This document shows, piece by piece, positions 1 to 7,819 of a stretch of 64,000 bases of DNA. The stretch is from Methylocapsa sp. S129 (GTDB lineage: Bacteria; Pseudomonadota; Alphaproteobacteria; Rhizobiales; Beijerinckiaceae): NCBI RefSeq assembly GCF_009765995.1, contig NZ_LMUI01000011.1, forward strand, positions 1,075,876 to 1,139,875, in the 5' to 3' direction. Position numbers and translations under genes: made by a program. The stretch's first letter is position 1. Each line of letters starts with the position of its first letter. The notes below the pieces were generated by a model, which did no database searches, was not told the origin of the DNA, and saw only the letters and a program-made list of their open reading frames with translations.

Positions 1-180
1 GAAATGGAACTGCGCCCGCCCGGCCATGGCGCCGAAACGGACGCCGAAGGGCGGCGCCAGCTCCATGCGGCGATACTGGAGGCCATTGAGCCGCATGCCC
101 AGCAGCAACTCGCTCACCAGATCGGTCGGAGGCGGACTGTGGCGCTGCATAGTGTGGATCCTGGACGAATGATCAATCAT
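1..180 (-). CDS. AraC-family regulator with cupin sensor, N-terminal part
   Basis: The complement of the first 180 bases is an open frame of 60 codons that starts with ATG at 180 and runs off the left edge. The visible residues include DLVSELLLGMRLNGLQYRR and FGVRFGAMAGRAQFHF. This pattern is typical of the N-terminal cupin (Cupin_6) sensor of AraC-type activators such as RclR; the DNA-binding helix-turn-helix part would lie outside the window. A second in-frame ATG at 150 is an alternative start. The gene is divergent from the exporter at 264, which suggests that it regulates that exporter. The family call is from recognition of a short segment and the target is inferred. Confidence 0.6.
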   Translation of the reverse strand, partial: MIDHSSRIHTMQRHSPPPTDLVSELLLGMRLNGLQYRRMELAPPFGVRFGAMAGRAQFHF

Positions 181-263
181 TCCGGATTTTATGGCATAGA
201 CCGTCCGCTTTGTCCATCCTATCGTGCTGCAACGCAACATAACGCATGTGATAGGAGCGATGG

Positions 264-1466
264 ATGAACGAAGACCTGCGCGGCGCGACGGCCATGTCGG
301 CGCGCGAGACGCCCGCCTGGGGGGCGGTCGTGTCGATGATGTTGGGCGTCTTCGGGCTGGTGACGGCGGAATTCCTGCCGGCGAGTCTGTTGACGCCGAT
401 CGCCCGCGACCTCGGCGTGAGCGAGGGCCTGGCGGGGCAGGCCGTCACGGCGACGGCGGGGGTGGCCCTGGTGACCAGCCTGCTGGTCGCCACAGTCACG
501 CGCGGCGTCGACCGCCGGCGCCTGCTGTTGGCTTTCTCCGCCTTGTTGATCGCCTCGAACCTGCTCGTCGCCATCGCGCCGAGCCTGCCCCTGCTGGTGC
601 TCGGCCGCGTGCTGCTTGGCGTTGGCCTCGGCGGTTTCTGGACGATGTCGGCCGCCACGACGATGCGGCTTGTGCCTGCGGCGCAGGTGCCGCGCGCTTT
701 GTCGATCATCTTCAGCGGCGTCTCGGCTGCGACGATCTTTGCGGCGCCGTTCGGCAGCTATGTCGGCGATGTCGCAGGGTGGCGCGCCGTCTTCCTGATG
801 GCCGCGGGATTGGGCGCCCTCGCCCTCGCCGTGCAATTTGCGACGCTCCCGAGCATGGCGTCTCACCGCCACACGAGCTTGCGGACCCTGGTCGACGTCC
901 TGACGCGGCCCCACATCGGGCTCGGCATGATCGCCATAACCCTGGTGTTCACCGGCCATTTCGCGCTGTTCACCTATATCCGTCCTTTCCTTGAGACGGT
1001 GGCCGGCGTCGGCGTTGGCGGCATGTCGGCCATCCTGCTCGGTTTCGGCGTCGCCAATTTCCTTGGCACCTTGCTCGGCGGCTTCATGCTGGAGCGGGAC
1101 ATGCGCCTGACGCTGATGGCGATGCCGCTCGCAATGGGCGTGCTCGGACTGGTGCTGGCGGGTCTTGGAAGCGCGCCGCTGGCGGATGCGATCCTGATCG
1201 CGCTCTGGGGCGTGGCCTTTGGCGCTGTGCCGGTGGCATGGTCCACTTGGATCACCCGCACGGTTCCCGATGAAGCCGAAAGCGCGGGCGGCCTCTTTGT
1301 CGCCGCGATTCAGTTTGCGATCGCGATAGGCGCGGCGGCGGGCGGCTTGTTGTTCGACGCGAGCGGCGCCAGAGGCGTCTTCGGCGCGGCTGGCGTCGTC
1401 CTGCTCGCGGCGACGTTGATCATCCTGGCCGGCGTGGGCTCCCGGCCGGCGGCGGCCGTGGCGTGA
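264..1466 (+). CDS. nepI: MFS efflux transporter, NepI-like (purine ribonucleoside exporter)
   Basis: This encodes a 400-residue major facilitator of the DHA1/AraJ group, with about 12 hydrophobic segments in the inner membrane. Segments such as VEFLPASLLTPIARDLG-like near residue 35, LGGFWTMSAATTMRLVP near 120 and VPVAWSTWITR near 320 match E. coli NepI closely along the whole length. NepI exports inosine and related purine nucleosides by proton antiport. A TAGGAG ribosome site lies six bases before the chosen ATG; an out-of-frame ATG four bases earlier is ignored. The gene is divergent from the AraC-type regulator on its left. The substrate is by family only; another small drug or sugar could be the real cargo. 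Confidence 0.75.
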   Translation: MNEDLRGATAMSARETPAWGAVVSMMLGVFGLVTAEFLPASLLTPIARDLGVSEGLAGQAVTATAGVALVTSLLVATVTRGVDRRRLLLAFSALLIASNLLVAIAPSLPLLVLGRVLLGVGLGGFWTMSAATTMRLVPAAQVPRALSIIFSGVSAATIFAAPFGSYVGDVAGWRAVFLMAAGLGALALAVQFATLPSMASHRHTSLRTLVDVLTRPHIGLGMIAITLVFTGHFALFTYIRPFLETVAGVGVGGMSAILLGFGVANFLGTLLGGFMLERDMRLTLMAMPLAMGVLGLVLAGLGSAPLADAILIALWGVAFGAVPVAWSTWITRTVPDEAESAGGLFVAAIQFAIAIGAAAGGLLFDASGARGVFGAAGVVLLAATLIILAGVGSRPAAAVA

Positions 1467-1502
1467 TCAGCGTGTGATATCCGAGGACCTCTTCGGCGGC
1501 CG

Positions 1503-2366
1503 TTACGGCCCGCCGAAGAAATAGTTCAGGCCGACGCGTGCGACCTGCACGGACGTGTTGCCCGCTTTCGCCGTGCCGCCCGGGATGGTGAGCGTGTCGC
1601 CTCCCAGAAGGTCGATATACAAATATTCGGCTTTCACGCTCCAATTTTGCGCGACCTTCCATTCAAGCCCCGCGCCGACGGCAAATCCAGGCCGAATGCT
1701 GCTGGAGGAAGCGCCCACCTGCAAACCTGCGAGTTGCGCGGCGCTCAAGCCCCCGGGAGTCGCTGGAGCATTGGCGATGTTGAATGTATTGAATGACGTA
1801 TTGACATGGCCCCAGGCGAAGCCGCCGGTGCCGTAAAGCAGCAGCGCATCATTGGCCCAGCCAAGCCGGCCGCGGAAAGTGCCGAAATAATCGACCTTCT
1901 GTTGCAGGCCGACATTGCCGGTGAAATCGGCCAGGTCGCCTCTCAGCGTCGGCGCCGTGACCCCGTTGACAAAGAACGGCGCCGACGTCGCGCCTTTCAT
2001 CCCGCTCCAGTCGATGTCCGCCTCCAGGCCGAACACCAGGGCGTTCTGCTGCCAATTATAGCCGACCTGGGCGCCGCCGAGCCAGCCTTGCGGATGCACC
2101 GACAGGCTTTGCGGCCCGCTGCTGCCCGATATCGTATAGGGGCCAAGGGGGCCGGTGAGCACCGTCTTCGCCAAACTCGCCGGATCGAATGCAGCGCTGG
2201 CGGGGTCCCATCCGTAGCCGACATTGCCGCCGATATAGAACCCGCCCCAATTGGTCGCCGGCGCAACGAACACCGGCGCCGGCTTTCTGGTCGGCAGGTC
2301 CGAGGCCGCGGCGAACGTCGCGGAAAGGGCGCCAAGCGCGACGACGCAAACCAGCAGTTTTTTCAT
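1503..2366 (-). CDS. Omp31-type outer-membrane beta-barrel protein
   Basis: This is a 287-residue protein with a signal peptide (MKKLLVCVVALGALSATFAA) followed by DLPTRKPAPVF and a run of alternating aromatic strands ending in NYFFGGP. This is the standard layout of the small Omp31/Omp25-like porins of Rhizobiales: one eight-stranded barrel with a terminal Phe region for assembly by Bam. The start was placed at the second of two adjacent ATG codons because MKK opens the signal peptide; a GGGGG stretch just upstream may act as ribosome site. The frame opens further upstream to 2417, but those residues would bury the signal peptide. The gene is convergent with the NepI-like gene. Function beyond envelope structure is not visible. 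Confidence 0.85.
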   Translation of the reverse strand: MKKLLVCVVALGALSATFAAASDLPTRKPAPVFVAPATNWGGFYIGGNVGYGWDPASAAFDPASLAKTVLTGPLGPYTISGSSGPQSLSVHPQGWLGGAQVGYNWQQNALVFGLEADIDWSGMKGATSAPFFVNGVTAPTLRGDLADFTGNVGLQQKVDYFGTFRGRLGWANDALLLYGTGGFAWGHVNTSFNTFNIANAPATPGGLSAAQLAGLQVGASSSSIRPGFAVGAGLEWKVAQNWSVKAEYLYIDLLGGDTLTIPGGTAKAGNTSVQVARVGLNYFFGGP

Positions 2367-2671
2367 CATTCCCCCAGAGGCTTTCGACCGGCCTTGCGAC
2401 AGAGCGCAGCCGACCATGACCTACCAAGCCGGCGATAGCCTGTCTTGGACAGGACGGCAGGGAACTTGGACTGGACGGCACAGTGGTGGGAATGTTCTCG
2501 CGGCACAGGCGTAAGCCGCTCGCCGGCCCGAAGCCGCAAAACTACGCTTTCTTTGAACGGCATCGAAATGCACGCCGCGGTTGCGCCTACCGCAAACCTG
2601 ATCGCCGACCCCAGCGTCATCTGAGGTTCATCCGTTTGCGCTCAAACAGGTCTTAGAAACGGGATAGCGCC
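2367..2671. other. Intergenic region between Omp31 gene and DUF2061 gene
   Basis: This 305-base stretch separates two divergent genes and so must hold both promoters. A small hairpin, CCTGTC-TTG-GACAGG, sits near 2439-2453. Open frames here lack family features and overlap the porin leader region. No convincing operator or RNA was seen. Confidence 0.5.
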
Positions 2672-3442
2672 GTGTCGAATTCCAACGTCGATGGCCGTAA
2701 CCAATCCAAACGAGCCGATCCGGCGGCGGCCCGCGCCGGCGCCGCGGCGAAGCCCGCGCAGGATTGGGTCTCCACGGCGGCGACCATCGGGGTCATCGCC
2801 GCGGGCGTCGCTCTATTCGAAGTGGCGCTGATCCCGGGCATGGTGCTGGGCGGCGCCGCCGTGCTGGCGCCCAGATTGCTGCCCGGGCTGGGCCGGCGTC
2901 TGCAGCCTTTGTTCAACTCCACCGTCCGGCGGCCGGCCGAGCCCGAGATTCTCCCGCTGGACCGCCCGGGCCTCAAGGCGCCGCTGGCCGTCCTCCCGGC
3001 CAAGCTTGCGATCAGACAGGCGGTCGCCAAGACCATCACCTTTCGCATCATCGTCACGGCGTTGGACTTTACTTCAAACTATGTGGTGCTCGGCGAGATC
3101 GCCACGGCGGCGGGCCTGTCAGCCTTCGCTTTGGTGGTCGGCCCCGTATTCTATCTTGTCCACGAAACGGCCTGGAATTATTTCGGCCCTTCCGACTCCG
3201 CCGTCGATGTCTCGTTTCTCTTGCCCGGCCGGCGCGGGCTCACGATCAACCGGGCCCTGGCCAAAACCATCACCTTCCGCACCCTCGCCACGGCGATGGA
3301 CTTCACCACGCTTTACGTGGTGGTCGGCGACCTCGCCACGGCGGCGGGTCTGTCAGCTTTCGGCTTCGTGGTCGGCCCCTTTGTCTATCTCGGCCACGAA
3401 ATGGTCTGGGACCATTATGGTTCGCCAAAAAAGCGCCGCTGA
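2672..3442 (+). CDS. Inner-membrane protein with two DUF2061 domains
   Basis: This is a 256-residue protein with a GTG start. After a hydrophobic segment near residues 33-55 there are two copies of the DUF2061 unit, about residues 110-170 and 190-250. Each has KTITFR, a hydrophobic stretch ending ATAAGLSAF, and GP-YL-HE-WNYFG-like endings. DUF2061 proteins are small predicted membrane proteins of unknown function; usually one copy is found. The two copies are also nearly identical at DNA level around 3098-3127 and 3338-3367, so the duplication looks recent or is kept by conversion. It stands alone between a porin and a monooxygenase. Confidence 0.8.
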   Translation: MSNSNVDGRNQSKRADPAAARAGAAAKPAQDWVSTAATIGVIAAGVALFEVALIPGMVLGGAAVLAPRLLPGLGRRLQPLFNSTVRRPAEPEILPLDRPGLKAPLAVLPAKLAIRQAVAKTITFRIIVTALDFTSNYVVLGEIATAAGLSAFALVVGPVFYLVHETAWNYFGPSDSAVDVSFLLPGRRGLTINRALAKTITFRTLATAMDFTTLYVVVGDLATAAGLSAFGFVVGPFVYLGHEMVWDHYGSPKKRR

Positions 3443-3550
3443 GCCGCCGGCGCCGACTTCGAGATGATTTGCTAAAAAAATTTCACCGTCGCGATCCGTT
3501 TCCACCTTTCGGATCGTCCTTGGCGTGTCCGAAACAGAAGGAGATGCGCC

Positions 3551-3856
3551 ATGTCCGACGAATCCGTTATTTTGATCAATCTGTTCAAGGTCAAGCCCGG
3601 GAAGCAGGACGCGCTGATCGCACTCCTGAAGCAGAGCACCGAGGCGATCGTCCGCACGCTTCCCGGCTGGAAGACGACCCGGCTGATCGCGGCGAAGGAC
3701 GGCGCCGGCGTCGTCATCTATTCCGAATGGGAGACCCCCGCGGCCGTCGAGGCGATGCGCGACGATCCGCGCATGAAAGCCTATTTCCCCAAGGTCATGG
3801 AATTGGCGAGCCTGGACTCGATCGTGGGCGCGGCGGTGTTCAACGAAGTCCGGTGA
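3551..3856 (+). CDS. ABM-family (antibiotic biosynthesis monooxygenase) small protein
   Basis: This is a 101-residue protein with the ferredoxin-like ABM fold pattern: ILINLFKVKPGKQDALIALL in the first strand-helix, LPGWKTTRL in the middle and VVIYSEWETPAAVEAM near residue 60. Members act as cofactor-free quinol monooxygenases or haem-degrading enzymes, often as homodimers in the cytoplasm. An AAGGAG site lies just before the ATG. It leads a same-strand run with an EthD-like gene, a hydrolase and an ECF sigma factor, 61 bases ahead of the EthD gene, so probably one transcript. The substrate is unknown; aromatic or quinone detoxification is inferred from the company it keeps. Confidence 0.75.
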   Translation: MSDESVILINLFKVKPGKQDALIALLKQSTEAIVRTLPGWKTTRLIAAKDGAGVVIYSEWETPAAVEAMRDDPRMKAYFPKVMELASLDSIVGAAVFNEVR

Positions 3857-3917
3857 GGGCGAGGGCGCAAGTGAGCTGGCGTCACGCAAGCAACACAAGC
3901 AACAAAGGAGAACAACA

Positions 3918-4232
3918 ATGGCTCGGATGGTTGTGATTTACCGGACGCCTAGGGACGTCGAGGCGTTTGACCGGCATTATTTCGAAATCCACGTGCCTCT
4001 CGCCAAGAAAATTCCCGGTCTGAGGAAATACGAGGTCAGCGACGGCCCCATCGCAACGCCGGCAGGAGCCTCCGATGTTCATCGGATCGGAACGCTGCAT
4101 TTCGACGACCTCCAGGCGATCAAAACCGCGTTCGCCAGCCCGGAGGGGCAAGCGGCTGGAGCGGATCGCCGACTGTTTGCGCCTGACGACTCGGGCGTTC
4201 AAATGTTCCTTTTCGACAACAAGGAAGTTTGA
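3918..4232 (+). CDS. EthD-family protein
   Basis: This is a 104-residue protein of the dimeric alpha-beta barrel superfamily. The features are MVVIYRTPRDVEAFDRHYFEIHVPLAKKIPGL at the N-terminus (the H-x-P-L-A-K-K-I-P-G motif of EthD) and a C-terminal MFLFDN strand. EthD proteins were first found next to a cytochrome P450 in ether degradation; most are of unknown reaction. A strong AAAGGAG lies before the ATG. It sits between the ABM monooxygenase and the alpha/beta hydrolase, on the same strand. The two small barrel proteins side by side suggest a shared role in handling a reactive organic compound, which is inference. Confidence 0.75.
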   Translation: MARMVVIYRTPRDVEAFDRHYFEIHVPLAKKIPGLRKYEVSDGPIATPAGASDVHRIGTLHFDDLQAIKTAFASPEGQAAGADRRLFAPDDSGVQMFLFDNKEV

Positions 4233-4334
4233 GCCCATCCCCCTTTGTTTGTCGCGACGGGCGAGGGGGCGAAATGGCGGACGGCCGCTCATACCGGTCT
4301 TAAAGATCATCAATTGAGAGCAAGAGGCTCAGCG

Positions 4335-5222
4335 ATGTCAGCACCCAAAGCAGTTTTTGTCCTGGTCCACGGCGGTTGGCACAACCGTTCGGCGTGGGAC
4401 AAAGTGACGCCCATCCTTGAAGCCAATGGCTTTGCGGCTTTGACGCTCGACCTTCCCGGCGCGGGGGTCCATGCGATAGCGCCGTCGTCGCTCGATCGTC
4501 GCCCGTTCGACCCCGCTGCCTTCGCCGCCGAGCGGTCGCCGATCGCCGGCCTGACGCAGGAGGAGCGGACGCAAGCCGTCGTCGCCTTGGTGAAGGAAGC
4601 GGCGTCGCTCAGCAACGGCAAGGTCATCCTGGTCGGGCACTCGGCCGGCGGGATGACGATTTCGGCGGTCGCCGAGCAGGTTCCGAACCTGCTTCGCGCA
4701 ATCGTCTATCTCGCCGGATTCATGGTTCCGAACGGCACGACGTTGCTCGCGATGCTCCAGCATGAAACCTTCTCTTCCGCTTTATCGCCGGGGCTGTTCG
4801 TGGGCGACCCCGCCGCCATCGGCGCGACAAGGATCCATGCGGGATCAACCGACGAAGCCCACAGATCGCTGCTCAAGGCTTCGTTTTATGCCGACGCGTC
4901 GGACGCCGAATTCGTGGCCGCGGCGTCGCAACTTCATTGCGACGAGCCGAACGCCGGCGCCTTAGCCCCATCGGAAATCACGCCTGGACGATTTGGCGCC
5001 GTGCCGCGCCATTATATCCGCACCACACAGGATCGCGCGATTCCGTTGACCGGTCAGGATCACATGATTACGACGGTTGACGCCGCCATCGGCGGCAAGA
5101 CAATGACCCACACGCTGGAAAGCAGCCACTCGCCATTCCTGTCGCAACCGGCCGCCCTGTCGAAGATTCTCATCGACATTGGCGTGCAATCCTTGGCCGA
5201 ACAAAGCGCGGAAGCGCAATAG
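4335..5222 (+). CDS. Alpha/beta hydrolase (esterase-like)
   Basis: This is a 295-residue cytoplasmic enzyme. The oxyanion motif HGGW is at residues 12-15 and the nucleophile elbow GHSAGG has Ser at about 103. A late DHM and the final SSHSPFLSQP stretch contain the likely catalytic His. The family (salicylate esterase/hydroxynitrile lyase-like) cleaves esters or C-C bonds of small aromatic compounds. The open frame extends upstream to 4245, but the ATG at 4335 puts the first beta strand (AVFVLVHGG) at the normal distance. It is followed after 10 bases by the ECF sigma gene, so the two are very likely cotranscribed. The true substrate is unknown. Confidence 0.8.
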   Translation: MSAPKAVFVLVHGGWHNRSAWDKVTPILEANGFAALTLDLPGAGVHAIAPSSLDRRPFDPAAFAAERSPIAGLTQEERTQAVVALVKEAASLSNGKVILVGHSAGGMTISAVAEQVPNLLRAIVYLAGFMVPNGTTLLAMLQHETFSSALSPGLFVGDPAAIGATRIHAGSTDEAHRSLLKASFYADASDAEFVAAASQLHCDEPNAGALAPSEITPGRFGAVPRHYIRTTQDRAIPLTGQDHMITTVDAAIGGKTMTHTLESSHSPFLSQPAALSKILIDIGVQSLAEQSAEAQ

Positions 5223-5232
5223 GTCTCGAACC

Positions 5233-6090
5233 ATGAACACGGACGAATTCGAGGATCGCCTGAAGGCGCTGCGGCCGCGCCTGCATCGCTATTGCGCGCG
5301 CATGACGGGATCGGCGGTCCATGGCGAGGATGTCTTGCAGGATGCGCTCGTCAAAGCTCTTCACGCACGAGCCGAGGGCGCCGAAGTGGATAATCTCGAG
5401 GGCTGGCTGTTTCGCATCGCCCACAATGCGAGCCTTGATTTCCTGCGCGACAGGTCCCGCAACAATGTCGTTCCGCTCACCGAAGACATGGAGGCGGCGC
5501 CCATGCCCGAGGCGGACATTATCGCGATCAGCTTTCAGACGTTTCTGCGGCTGCCTGAACTTCAACGCTGCGCGGTGATCCTGAGGGATGTTTTGGGTCA
5601 TTCGGTTGACGAGATCGCCAGCATCGCCGCCTGCACTCCGGCATCAGCCAAATCGGCGCTTCAGCGCGGGCGCGTTGCGCTGCGGCTGCTCGCGCAGGCG
5701 CCCGAAGACATCAGGCTGCCGCTGATGTCGGATTCAGACCGGCGGAAGATCGCCGCCTATGTCGATCTGTTTCGGAACGGCGATTTCGACGCCATCCGCG
5801 CCATGCTCGCCGATGACGTGAAGCTCGATCTGGTGAACCGGTTGCAATGGCAAGGGCGCGACAAGATTGGCCGCTATTTCACGGGCTATGCGGAAGCGAC
5901 GAAATGGCGGTTCGCCTTCGGCGCGGTGGAAGGACAGCCGGCCATGTTGGTTTTCGACAGCACCGGCCCGATGGAAAGACCGGCGCATTTTGTCCTGATC
6001 GACTGGTCGGAAAACCGGATCGTCGCGGTCCGAGATTTCTTGTTCGCCCCCTATGTGCTCGAAGCCATAGATTGGGTGCGGTTAGGCTAA
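5233..6090 (+). CDS. ECF sigma factor with C-terminal SnoaL-like domain
   Basis: This is a 285-residue sigma-70 family factor. Region 2 covers about residues 8-75 (LRPRLHRYCARMTGS, ED-LQDALVKAL, GWLFRIAHNASLDFLRDR). Region 4 lies near 105-150 (LPELQRCAVILRDVLGHSVDEIA). It is followed by an NTF2/SnoaL-like domain (about 170-280) with WQGRDKIGRYFTGYAEATKW. ECF groups of this type, for example ECF41 and SigJ-like proteins, use the extra domain in place of a separate anti-sigma factor. None is encoded nearby, which fits. The ATG at 5233 was chosen because the sigma domain begins a few residues later. It probably controls its own upstream run of small enzymes; that is inference. Confidence 0.8.
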   Translation: MNTDEFEDRLKALRPRLHRYCARMTGSAVHGEDVLQDALVKALHARAEGAEVDNLEGWLFRIAHNASLDFLRDRSRNNVVPLTEDMEAAPMPEADIIAISFQTFLRLPELQRCAVILRDVLGHSVDEIASIAACTPASAKSALQRGRVALRLLAQAPEDIRLPLMSDSDRRKIAAYVDLFRNGDFDAIRAMLADDVKLDLVNRLQWQGRDKIGRYFTGYAEATKWRFAFGAVEGQPAMLVFDSTGPMERPAHFVLIDWSENRIVAVRDFLFAPYVLEAIDWVRLG

Positions 6091-6211
6091 AAACTTATGG
6101 TCGCGTTCTTGCCCGACCAACAAGACCGCCAGCGATTCATCTGCTGGAGCGCGCGGCGAAAAAAGGGGACGCCGGCTTTTCGCAAACCGCGCGCGTTTTC
6201 AGGGAAACTGG

Positions 6212-6245
6212 AGCCTGTTGCGATTCGATCGAATCGCAACAGGCT
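6212..6245. terminator. Perfect 34-base palindrome between convergent genes
   Basis: Positions 6212-6228 (AGCCTGTTGCGATTCGA) are followed directly by their exact reverse complement at 6229-6245. The element sits between the end of the sigma gene and the end of the tautomerase gene, which converge here, so it could stop transcription from both sides. It lacks a T tract, so a repetitive palindromic unit is the other reading. Confidence 0.55.
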
Positions 6246-6267
6246 TGAGCGTGCGTCGCCGCCGGGA

Positions 6268-6684
6268 TCAGCCTTTGGCGACGAGTGCGCCCAATTCGGC
6301 GTTGGTCCGCGCCTTGCCGTCGAGGTTCCACGCCCCATCCACGGCATGAACGACATTGATGTAGATGTTGTCCCTGGGCTGCGCGCCGCCGGACATTTCG
6401 TGAATGATATTTGTGGCCTCCTCGAAATAGCCCAGTTGGATGTCGCGGCTGGCGAAGGCGAAGGACGGCACTTTCCATTCGACGAACGCAACCGGCGTCT
6501 CGCGCATTCCGGCGAACGTCTGGTCCTTGGCCAGAACGTGGATCGAGCCGATGACGTTGGGCGTCATCACTGTGTTGCCGGTCAGGCCGTGCCATTTCAG
6601 CATCGCGTCGGAGAGACGCGCGAAGGCTATTTTCTCCTGGCCCTTGGGCAACACGCCTTCGGTGAGGGTGAGAGTGAGCGGCAT
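6268..6684 (-). CDS. 4-oxalocrotonate tautomerase-like protein
   Basis: This is a 138-residue protein with start MPLTLTLTEGVLP: a proline directly after the initiator Met, as needed for the catalytic Pro1 of the tautomerase superfamily. The ATG at 6684 was chosen for that reason over an upstream one at 6696. The protein is roughly twice the length of a single 4-OT unit, like the longer members with two beta-alpha-beta units (second unit near NIIHEMSGG-INVVHAVDG). The family keto-enol tautomerises or dehalogenates small acids. It is divergent from a TetR gene with three operator-like palindromes in between, so repression by that TetR is likely. The substrate is unknown. Confidence 0.7.
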   Translation of the reverse strand: MPLTLTLTEGVLPKGQEKIAFARLSDAMLKWHGLTGNTVMTPNVIGSIHVLAKDQTFAGMRETPVAFVEWKVPSFAFASRDIQLGYFEEATNIIHEMSGGAQPRDNIYINVVHAVDGAWNLDGKARTNAELGALVAKG

Positions 6685-6743
6685 GGATGTGTCCAATCAT
6701 CGTTCGGGGGCGCTCGCCATTGGCGGCGGAGCGGGGCCGTGAT

Positions 6744-6808
6744 ATAACGACCGTTATTCATCCATAAAATAACGATCGTTATGGAGTCAAGCGTTAAAGC
6801 ACGATCGT
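6744..6808. promoter_or_regulatory. Three TetR operator-like palindromes between tautomerase and TetR gene
   Basis: ATAACGACCGTTAT lies at 6744-6757, a perfect palindrome ATAACGATCGTTAT at 6769-6782, and a partial copy ACGATCGTTA at 6801-6810. Centres are 25 and 29 bases apart. They fill the divergent promoter region and are the expected binding sites of the TetR protein encoded at 6827. Confidence 0.75.
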
Positions 6809-6826
6809 TACATGAAGGGATCCGCC

Positions 6827-7405
6827 ATGCGATACGGGCCGGGCCACAAGGAAGATGCGCAAATCAGGATTCTCGGCGCGGCCGGGCGGGGCTTTCGGCG
6901 GCTCGGCTATGGCGGCATCGGCGTCGATGGCCTCGCCAAAGAGGCCGGCGTCACCTCGGGCGCGTTCTACGGCCATTTTCCCTCGAAGGCCGAAGCGTTC
7001 AAGGCGGCGGCGCTGGCCGGCCTCGTCGAATTGCGCGGCGGGATCGAAGATTTGCGCGCCAAGGCCGGCGACGCCTGGCTGGAAGAGTTCGCAGATTTTT
7101 ACATGAGCGTCAGGCGCACCTGCGACCTCAGCGAAAGCTGCGCGCTGCAGAGCCTGTCGCCGGATGTCGCGCGCGCCGATGCCGAAACAAGAACCGCTTA
7201 CGAAGCGGAATTGCTGAAGGTGGTCGACGCCGTCGCCGATGGCCTGCCGCACGGGACGCGGTTCGCGAGACGAAAAACGGCCTGGGCCATTTTGTCGATT
7301 CTGTCCGGCGGCGTCACTTTAGCGCGTTCGGGCCATGATCAGAAAGTTGGCGCGACGATCGCAAGCGCGATCAAGGCCGCCGTGCTCGCTTTGGCCCGTT
7401 CGTAA
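6827..7405 (+). CDS. TetR-family repressor
   Basis: This is a 192-residue protein. The helix-turn-helix is near residues 15-50 (ILGAAGRGFRRLGYGGIGVDGLAKEAGVTSGAFYGHF is split over this span), with the usual G-F-YGHF end of a TetR domain. The remaining residues form a helical ligand domain with one Cys pair region (TCDLSESCALQSLSPD). An AAGGGA site precedes the ATG at 6827; a second ATG at 6812 has no such site. The promoter region holds three matching palindromes, so it very probably represses itself and the divergent tautomerase gene. The ligand is not known. Confidence 0.85.
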   Translation: MRYGPGHKEDAQIRILGAAGRGFRRLGYGGIGVDGLAKEAGVTSGAFYGHFPSKAEAFKAAALAGLVELRGGIEDLRAKAGDAWLEEFADFYMSVRRTCDLSESCALQSLSPDVARADAETRTAYEAELLKVVDAVADGLPHGTRFARRKTAWAILSILSGGVTLARSGHDQKVGATIASAIKAAVLALARS

Positions 7406-7458
7406 GCGTCTTTCACTGCGAGCGCGATGGTCTATGCGCGTCGGATGAGGCCGCCCAT

Positions 7459-7539
7459 CTACGGGCGCCGGAAGTTCATCCAGATCGTCACGGCGAGAAT
7501 GCCGAGGACGAGCGCCATTGGAATGACGTTTCTCACCAT
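7459..7539 (-). CDS. Possible 26-residue single-pass membrane peptide
   Basis: This is a short frame from ATG at 7539 giving MVRNVIPMALVLGILAVT, then IWMNFRRP. One hydrophobic segment is flanked by positive residues at both ends. A GGAG lies six bases before the ATG. It lies between the two TetR genes, on the opposite strand. There is no family to compare; the case rests on the membrane pattern and ribosome site only. Confidence 0.35.
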   Translation of the reverse strand: MVRNVIPMALVLGILAVTIWMNFRRP

Positions 7540-7667
7540 GGGAAGCTCCGATTTGTGGGGTTGCTGGGACTGCGGCGGCGCCCAGATCCGCGGCTGTTGA
7601 TTGAGTTCTCTCGGCGCGAAGGCGGACGAACAGCAATGCGCGAACGACCGACGTATCCGAGGCCTTA

Positions 7668-7722
7668 GGCCACTAATCAAACGATACCGTACTATTTATA
7701 TCCTATCGTGCGCGGCTGCAAG
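7668..7722. promoter_or_regulatory. Operator-like element upstream of TetR gene (copy 1)
   Basis: This stretch of about 55 bases begins GGCCACTAATCAAACGATAC. It is repeated with few changes at 9416-9469 upstream of the lipoprotein gene. The core AACGATACCGTA at 7680-7691 is an imperfect palindrome, and a TATCGTGCG element follows. It lies about 100 bases before the TetR start and is the likely auto-regulatory site. Confidence 0.6.
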
Positions 7723-7819
7723 TCTATATTTGGAGAATCGGACGATTGAAGCTGCGACCCCGGCAGCCGGCCAATCATCCCCGCGGGCGCGCAGGGAATC
7801 GCTCGGAGAGAAAATTAAG

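Noticed and set aside
5233-6090. Assignment of the sigma factor to ECF41 specifically
   Set aside because: The SnoaL-like tail fits, but no ECF41 promoter motif was found upstream of the nearby genes, so only the broad call was kept.
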